Assembly: GCA_947568835.1 (NCBI GenBank)
Contig: OX387607.1
Span: 7,821,201 to 7,885,200, forward strand
Length of the DNA stretch: 64,000 bases
DNA from: Protonemura montana
Taxonomy: Eukaryota > Arthropoda > Insecta > Plecoptera > Nemouridae
Direction: 5' to 3'
Under the pieces are notes generated by a model, which did no database searches, was not told the origin of the DNA, and saw nothing but the letters and a program-made list of their open reading frames with translations. The position numbers and the translations under genes were made by a program. The number at the start of each line of letters is the position of its first letter. Position 1 is the first letter of the stretch. Below are positions 58,101-64,000 of the stretch, in pieces.

Positions 58101-61100
58101 AAAATACCGTCCTTCCAGGTAAACTTGACACCGTTCACATTAAACCTCTCCGCATTCGAGTTGGACTTGAAGCTCTGGTGGCGTATCATCCAAGATCGAT
58201 TCCGCTTCCAGTCGTAAACTACAAGAGCTCCGCTGAGGTCAGCGAGGTAGGCGTACGTCTCACCGCAAGTGACTACGTCGACGGCGATGTTGGCGAAGAA
58301 AGATTTGGCTGGGTCTGTTTGTTCGATGGGTATTGAGTAGTTACGGAGGCGTCTGTCGGTGCCTAGGTCGTAGACGATGACCTGAGGTGGCGAGAGAACG
58401 GAAATGTTCGGCGAGAGGATGCCGTCGACTCCGGTGTCGAGTACCCAGAGCCGGTTGCAGGAGTCGGCTTGGACGCGGAATGGCGACACGATTCGATCCG
58501 CGTTGGAGTTGTTCAGGTTGTGAGCACCCCAGTTCGGATAGGGCTTGAGGACTGGCGATTCGAGATGACCTGAGAAAGATTTGAAAAAGTTAGTTGGTAT
58601 CGACTTTATGCACACTGATTCGCAAATTTAAAAAGTGAGAAATTCACAGGATTGCTTTTATTAGGAACACTAATAATCTCTCAAAAATGTGTGCTTGAAA
58701 CGTGTCCAACGGCAAATTGGAGTTACTAGAGATTGAATGGATGTGACGCAGTATGGCGTCACTGGAATCAGAGGGTGAGTAATCACAGCCTCATGGTTGT
58801 CTTTTAGGAGATCCGTCATTCTTGTTATATGCATGAAGTGGCCATGTTCAATTAGCTAAAATGGTTAGAGCAACACCCGCGACAGATAGAGATCGGGGTT
58901 CGATTTCCCGGCTGGGCACCAATTTTTGAACGATTATTGTACAGTATTGTTTTTATTTTATTTGCATTATTGTTGCACAGCCATAATGTTTCCCAAATAT
59001 GTTCCTAATAGTTCCTAATAATGAAACGCAAGTAGGACATGTGCAATTTAGTTTGAAGCCCCACCACCAGCGAGCGAGTTTAAGTATCGTCGAGTCTGCC
59101 AGGAAATATGTAAATAACAAAAACGCTCTCAACTGTAATGGCCGCTACCTTTTTGTTGGATGTTTGCTATGATAACGAGCCACTCCTCAAGAAATATATC
59201 GACATAACAACGCATGTTTGTTCCTTCGTTTATCATCGAGTCGTGAAACTACATTTCGCCCAGCGTGAAAAAATAACTGGCAAACATTGTCGAGCAGCTT
59301 CTGCAAAGACGCGGATCGTCGTCACAAATTGTAAAATGTAAATGTGAATGATTCACTCTTGTGGCAATGAACTTGAACGTGGTGACCTCACAATTTTCAT
59401 TTGACAAATTAATAACACCAGTCTAAAATTGCCGGTAATTCCTAGATGATGATTTATCATTCGTCAGATAACGTGCACTATGTGGCCATGTACCAAACGT
59501 ATTAATCTATGCTAGTGCTGACCACGTTTATTGGCAACAGTATGTGGAGACCACAGCTTCCTTCCTTGTGCGGTTAAGTAATCGAATTCGCGTAGGATGG
59601 TCATTTTCATTTTCATAACATAAATTGATATTATTCTACAAATATCTGCAAATACGACAAAATATTGTTGATTGTGCTTTATTTTAAAGGTGCTTGCCCA
59701 TTCTAAGCAAATGTTTCAGTAATAAATTCTCAGCCTTCACATCAATGTTTGAGACTTCATTTTTTGTTTATAGTTGATAATTTTCGTTTCATCTCGTCCA
59801 ACAATGAAATCATGCACTTAAATCATAAGAATTTTGTTCTCAGGCATTTACCACGCGGCCATTGTTTGCAAAAAAAGAATCCTCGTCAGTTGAACTTGTC
59901 TGCGAAGGCATTCCAAACCAATTAAAAGAATTCACATGAGACATGCGACTCGCACAACGTTCAGTTCAGCCCGCTAGAGAAGATACCAGCCCAAGGACTG
60001 TCCCCTGTATTGCTACCAACTCACAAATTAAAATTAAGTTATGATTTAAGTGGTGGGACTTAAAGATATTTAGTATATTTGGCATATAATTCGATTTACT
60101 GTTATAATTAGACAAAAATTCTTATAATAGCTCGCTAAACAAAACATCTTGGCACGTCAAAAGCAGCAAAATGAAGTTGGAGCATTGTTTGCAGTGTTTT
60201 TTTTAAAACGACAGTTGGCCCGCATGTCACCCCAAAACGACCGATGGTGCCTTTGCCGTAAGTTCTCTCGCTGTAGAGAGTTTAGCTTGCATCTCGCAAC
60301 GCACGGGTGACAATGACGCAACTGTACACCCACAGCAAGGCTAGAGGGACGCGTAAGTTGCGTGAGCGTTTGGGACACGCCTCTGGGATTTACCCGCAGA
60401 TGCAGGAAAATCTAAAAGGCAAAACAGCATCCTACCCAAAACACCAAAGATGAATCTACTATGAGCGACAGACGCAAAACTAAACTTCATACAAATGTCT
60501 GATTGTGAATGAATCACAAAAAAACAATCATCAAGTTATGCCGAAGGCACTGAAAGGCAATGCGTGCCATGCATCGACACGATAGACATGTTTAAAATCA
60601 AGGTGCAGCCAACCAATCAGGCATGCAATCATATCCATGACATCAGTCGCGACGTTAATATGCACCTATCGTTCGACAAAATGTTGAATTCCGTACACCG
60701 TTACAAGGGCAATATTAACATTGACAATGGGGGTGTCGCCTCGCCTCCGATATAGTGATATTGACGACAAACACGTGAACGCCCATGGGACATGTATAAA
60801 GTGTACATGTTTCGGATATCGATTTCATGTCTCTCAACTCGTCGACAGTTTAAATCATTTAATATTTCATTATAAATTCAATCAATGCTAACAATAGCAC
60901 TGGCCGCTATTCATTTCTTACCATTTCGGCCTTACGCTTTTTGGAAAGTGAGAAATGAACGTGCCGCTACTACCACCAATGCCATTGTGGCTAGTGGACT
61001 GCAGACTGTATTGTGCATTATATTTCGTTCGGTCTTGATCTAGTTCCCTGCATGAACGAACTACTGTTCACCGCTGTTTGATAGGCACACTTCGCTAAAT

Positions 61101-61884
61101 GCCATTTCAGTTTGACAATTGAGGTGTTTATCGACTGACAATAGTACATACAATATGTAATTATTTCTGTAATTAAGACAATAATTATAAAGAAACCAAT
61201 TGGGAATCACATCTGCGAGAGGAGATCTAAGATTGTCGTGTTTTAAATGATATGAAAGTGGAACTGAAACTGAAAGTTTCACACAAGGATGTTTGACCAA
61301 AGGGAAGACAGAACAACGGTGAACGGCATCGGATGTACGAGAATTGAGAGTGACATTCCTATCCGTCTGTACCATTCCAGAGAAATTATATTTCTTAAGT
61401 CTGGCGAATCTCTCCAGCGATCATGGGATCTTCTCGATCTGATTTCACAAACGTTGTCTCTACCAGCTGTAAAAGCACACATGATTCGAAGTGCATAAAA
61501 AAGCGGCAAAAACTCACTCGTCCACTTCATAAAAGGTTGCTTTACTACCCCCCAAAAAAAAGTATAAAAAAACTACTCACTGTCTTTGTCTACGTATGCC
61601 AGCGAAGCCGGCACTCCCTTCTTCCATCTCGGCACCGTCAAGAACACCTTGTTTTCCCAAACTTCCAGTCCAACGGGCACGTTATTCTCCGGGACGAACC
61701 TCTTCTCATTAATCGCTTTCGTCTTCTCTTGCGCTGACTCGAAGTCAAAGTCGATCAACTTCCACTTGAACACCTCCTTCAATGTTGGTTTCACGGTTTC
61801 AGTGTTTGACGACGCCGGCCCGGTGACAGTCTTGGCCGACGCGGACGTTGCCAGAAGGCAGAAGAGAGCGACTACTACCTGCAT
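55111..61884 (-). CDS. Yellow / major royal jelly protein family member with hydrophobic C-terminus
   Basis: Three coding exons on the minus strand, 61,581-61,884, 57,866-58,569 and 55,111-55,461, join in phase and give 452 residues. A signal peptide (MQVVVALFCLLATSASA) precedes the family N-terminal region with VGLEVWENKVFLTVPRWKKG. The MRJP domain covers most of the rest, with CNRLWVLDTGVDGI, PPQVIVYDLGTD, SFFANIAVDV, DGIFGMALS and TMVFPNDLKV. Family knowledge: a secreted beta-propeller protein; members act in pigment and cuticle formation, and some bind amines. The final 20 residues are strongly hydrophobic after a small-residue stretch (NSAWSSTAS, then MLMAVWLPLMVATLM), as in a GPI-anchor signal. 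That is not usual for yellow proteins. Intron 1 is 3 kb and intron 2 is 2.4 kb; both contain SINE B pieces. The exact yellow paralogue is not resolved. Confidence 0.95.
57518..57560 (+). repeat. Imperfect (CCACTA)n array
   Basis: Short run of cactaccac-type units in intron 2 of the yellow-family gene. Confidence 0.6.
57669..57758 (-). repeat. tRNA-headed SINE B, tail fragment
   Basis: It contains gatttaaattgcaaacgctt at the left and the complement of the tail (ctctcaaaatttgatgccc) at the right, matching 22,076-22,150. The tRNA-like head is absent. It lies in intron 2 of the yellow-family gene. Confidence 0.7.
58630..58945 (+). repeat. tRNA-headed SINE B, copy 3, fold-back form
   Basis: It begins with an inverted tail piece (ttattaggaacactaata, ctctcaaaaatgtgtgc). 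Then comes the leader with caaattggagttactagag, then the tRNA-like head ggttagagcaacacccgcg and ggggttcgatttcccgg. The plus-strand tail caatttttgaacg comes last. Leader, head and tail match the copy at 22,070-22,345. It lies in intron 1 of the yellow-family gene. Confidence 0.78.
59961..60280 (+). repeat. Dispersed repeat C, copy 3
   Basis: Words in order: ctagagaagataccagcc, tattgctaccaactca, tagctcgctaaacaaaacat, agttggcccgcatgtc, acgaccgatggtgcc. It matches the copy at 36,451-36,780 along its length and the half copy at 19,421-19,600. Confidence 0.7.
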
Positions 61885-62010
61885 CGTCGACAGCGTCAGG
61901 GGGACTGACGGCAGAACACCTTGCCTCCGTCAAATAGTCTCGTTTTGAAGAGCGGACTCGTGAGTCATGACATCATCGTCTGCCCTTCTCATTCGTCTGT
62001 GACGTCATCA
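61885..62010 (-). promoter_or_regulatory. Probable core promoter of the yellow-family gene
   Basis: On the minus strand a perfect arthropod initiator TCAGTC lies at 61,903-61,908, about 20 bases upstream of the ATG. An AT-rich ctatttga, a weak TATA substitute, lies about 30 bases further upstream at 61,930-61,937. A palindromic TGACGTCA (CREB/ATF-type site) is at 62,000-62,007. The spacing fits a TATA-initiator promoter with a very short leader, but sequence alone cannot prove use. Confidence 0.5.
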
Positions 62011-62863
62011 ATTGACCACAAGAGGATATCCGAATTACCTCCGGATTTTTTTCCTACCCACAAGCAACCATGGATCAGTCACCGCGATAAGGCTATTCTG
62101 CTGTTAACTTATTTTCGATGGAAAAAGGTAATAGGTTCTTGGAATAGTCAAGTAGAAGAGAGAACTCTCGGGCATGCGATGTTTGCTTCCTTTTTGACAA
62201 ATCGATCTGTTGACGAAGATTTCATAAAGATTTTACCTCCAAGGGCAGACAACGCAAAAAATCTCTAGTTTGTTGTTATCCGATCATCTAGATAGGCAGC
62301 CCAGCACGACAGGAAAGCTACGTAGGGTGCCTAATAGCCAGGCGATCATTATCGTTTCAAGTCAACATCCCGAGAAAGACGCAGCTACGTGAACACAATC
62401 GAGAGACGAATCGATTCTAATCTGGCACGAATATTCTGGCGGCCTTTCTTCAGATCTTTTTAGAAACAAGCCGCGAAATTCCGTTTCCTCTCACGCGTTG
62501 GCTGCGTTTTTCGTGGTCTGATTAATTAATGGGGCGTGACTCATTAAGTGCGATCACAACAAACGCATTCCCATCGCGCCAACGGGATGAGTGGCGGCAC
62601 GGTCACGAATTGGCGGACAACACAGTTGGCCCGCGGCCACAGTGCACTTTCCTCCGTTGGAACAATGCGTCGGATTGCTGTGCAAATGCAGTGCAGACAA
62701 ACAACACGGTGACCTTCTGCAATCACGCTAATTGGGGGGCACCGTTTAATTGTATCACTCTGCAAGTGAGTAACATTACACAAATAGGTTCGCGCAAACT
62801 AAAAGCAGAGATGGGAAAATAGATAGGTACGCATTGCTCGTCATGAACTAAAGTACAAATTAG
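62011..62863. other. Spacer between the coiled-coil gene and the yellow-family gene
   Basis: It holds upstream sequence of the yellow-family gene and the downstream end of the coiled-coil gene. A GC-rich block at 62,529-62,780 keeps frames open on both strands, but neither shows family features. Confidence 0.45.
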
Positions 62864-62869
62864 TTTATT
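62864..62869 (-). other. Poly(A) signal of the coiled-coil gene
   Basis: AATAAA on the minus strand (TTTATT on plus), 96 bases beyond the stop codon of the gene at 62,965. Confidence 0.6.
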
Positions 62870-62964
62870 GTCATAATTGGTATACAATACATTGAGGTAT
62901 CAATAAAAAAATTGATTGCACTGTTTTTGTGCAAAAATCAATCAAACGAAGGGTTCGTTTTCAA

Positions 62965-63498
62965 TTACCAGAGAATTCTACGACGTCCATGTATCTGAAA
63001 AAATAAAAAATACATTTTTTATGCTTTTTTGTTACGTTCAAATGAATTAATCTTTACCAAAAATGTCTCATCGTAAGCATGCTTACCTCAGGTTTGTACC
63101 CAACAGCATTCATCTTACGCAATTCCTCCAACAGCATTTTCTCTTTCCTTCTCTCTTCCTCAACCATCTCCCTCCTCTCAACCTCTCTTCTTCGTACTTC
63201 CTCCACCTCCCTGCACTTTTTCTCCTCCATTTCGCTCACAATCTCCTTCCTCCTCTCCTCCTTCCTCCATTCCGCCTCTATCTGCTCTCGCTTCAAATCC
63301 GCATGCCCAGACTCCACCTGGTCCAGGATTTCCTCCCGTTCCTTCAGAACTTCTCGCTGCTGCTTCAAATTTTCCTCCAGCTTGTCCTCAAGCTGTCTTC
63401 GAAGGTCTGTAAGGACCTCCGTCATTAGTTTGTCTCGTGATGCCTTCTCAGTCTTCCACTGGGCCTCCTGCTTCTCCAACATTTTCTTAGCCTCCTCA
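62965..63498 (-). CDS. C-terminal part of a highly charged coiled-coil protein (partial gene)
   Basis: Two exons on the minus strand are visible. One is an internal exon at 63,087-63,498 (acceptor ctgtccag, donor gtaagc). The other is a last exon of ten codons at 62,965-62,994 that ends in TAA. The upstream exons lie beyond the right edge, or in sequence I could not identify. About 137 residues of the internal exon are almost entirely glutamate, lysine and arginine with regularly spaced leucines (for example LRRQLEDKLEENLKQQREVL), as in a long continuous coiled coil. Then comes a non-coiled end, MNAVGYKPE, joined to IHGRRRILW. The style resembles ciliary/TPH-type and related coiled-coil proteins, but low-complexity charge makes such resemblance unreliable, so I assign no function. 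The acceptor could also be 4 bases further in (exon edge 63,494). Confidence 0.75.
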
Positions 63499-64000
63499 CT
63501 GGACAGAAAATATCGGCAATGTAATGGCAGAACTGAGGGGCTGACATATGACAGGAATTCAAAAGTAAAGTAAAAGAAATGGTCTTAAGGCGAGTTTTAG
63601 TCTTCCAATCACTTACTGAAACAACAATATAAATTATGTTGAAAACATACTCAAAATAACAGTTTAGTTCTTGATTAAAAAACTATTCAAAATTGCTTTA
63701 CCTATGACAGTACTTTTAACCTATTGTAGGTATCAGCTTAAAATACCTGACTAAAAATTAGGTCACGCATGTAACGTGGTATGTTTGCTTGCACGCTAGG
63801 AAACACATAGGCTTACCTACATAGCAAGTAGTAATGCTGGTTTATGTATTAAGCGTCGTTATATGTAGATTAGAAACTGACCAATTCTGTGATGTCAGTG
63901 ACATACTTTCAGGGCAATTAAATGTGTTGTGGGTGCCAATTTGCAATACTTAATCACTTGATACTTAATCAGACAATTAACATATTTTTTATGATGGTAC
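63499..64000 (-). other. Probable intron of the coiled-coil gene
   Basis: AT-rich sequence with no exon-like frame. It runs to the window edge, and the rest of the gene must lie beyond 64,000. Confidence 0.5.

Noticed and set aside
23987-61884. A functional cluster linking Gld, OBP, SLC13 and yellow
   Set aside because: The genes are on both strands, belong to unrelated pathways and share no visible promoter motif. Neighbourhood appears incidental.
62529-62822. 97-codon plus-strand frame upstream of the yellow-family gene
   Set aside because: An overlapping minus-strand frame is equally open, and neither has a recognisable domain or splice partner.
63079-63573. 164-codon plus-strand serine/leucine-rich frame
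   Set aside because: It is the antisense of the glutamate/lysine-rich coiled-coil exon, whose composition keeps the opposite strand open.
1-64000. CRISPR arrays, bacterial operons, riboswitches or phage-like modules
   Set aside because: Introns, poly(A) signals and SINEs show a eukaryotic nuclear locus. No evenly spaced short direct repeats with unique spacers were seen.

Overview
The window is nuclear DNA of an insect. It contains split genes with GT-AG introns (and one GC-AG intron), a six-cysteine odorant-binding protein, a yellow/major-royal-jelly family gene, a Gld-type GMC oxidoreductase and an Indy-type SLC13 transporter. The intergenic DNA is AT-rich and full of SINEs. I cannot name the species or order from the sequence alone.

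Layout. Positions 1-23,900 are gene-poor. I see repeats, a 30-bp minisatellite and one possible terminal exon of an unidentified minus-strand gene (about 21,370-21,592). A five-exon Gld-like glucose dehydrogenase lies at 23,987-30,350 (+). A 1.7-6 kb spacer carrying a LINE 3' end nested in another repeat follows. A seven-exon classic odorant-binding protein lies at 36,225-39,794 (+) and converges tail to tail with a twelve-exon SLC13/Indy sodium-coupled carboxylate transporter at 40,421-52,994 (-). A three-exon yellow-family gene lies at 55,111-61,884 (-), with a hydrophobic C-terminus that looks like a GPI-anchor signal. The 3' end of a highly charged coiled-coil protein gene lies at 62,965-63,498 (-) and runs off the right edge. 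All reading frames were checked by intron phase: every multi-exon model closes in frame from ATG (or window edge) to stop.

The neighbouring genes belong to unrelated pathways (cuticle or redox chemistry, odorant binding, citrate transport, secreted yellow protein). I see no evidence that they act as a cluster.

The most distinctive content is the repeat landscape. There are about ten copies of a SINE whose head is derived from 5S rRNA, and two tRNA-headed SINE-like families that recur as fold-back (inverted) composites, one with a perfect 16-bp target-site duplication. Three further dispersed families have no recognised head. I recognised no virus-like element and no toxin gene.
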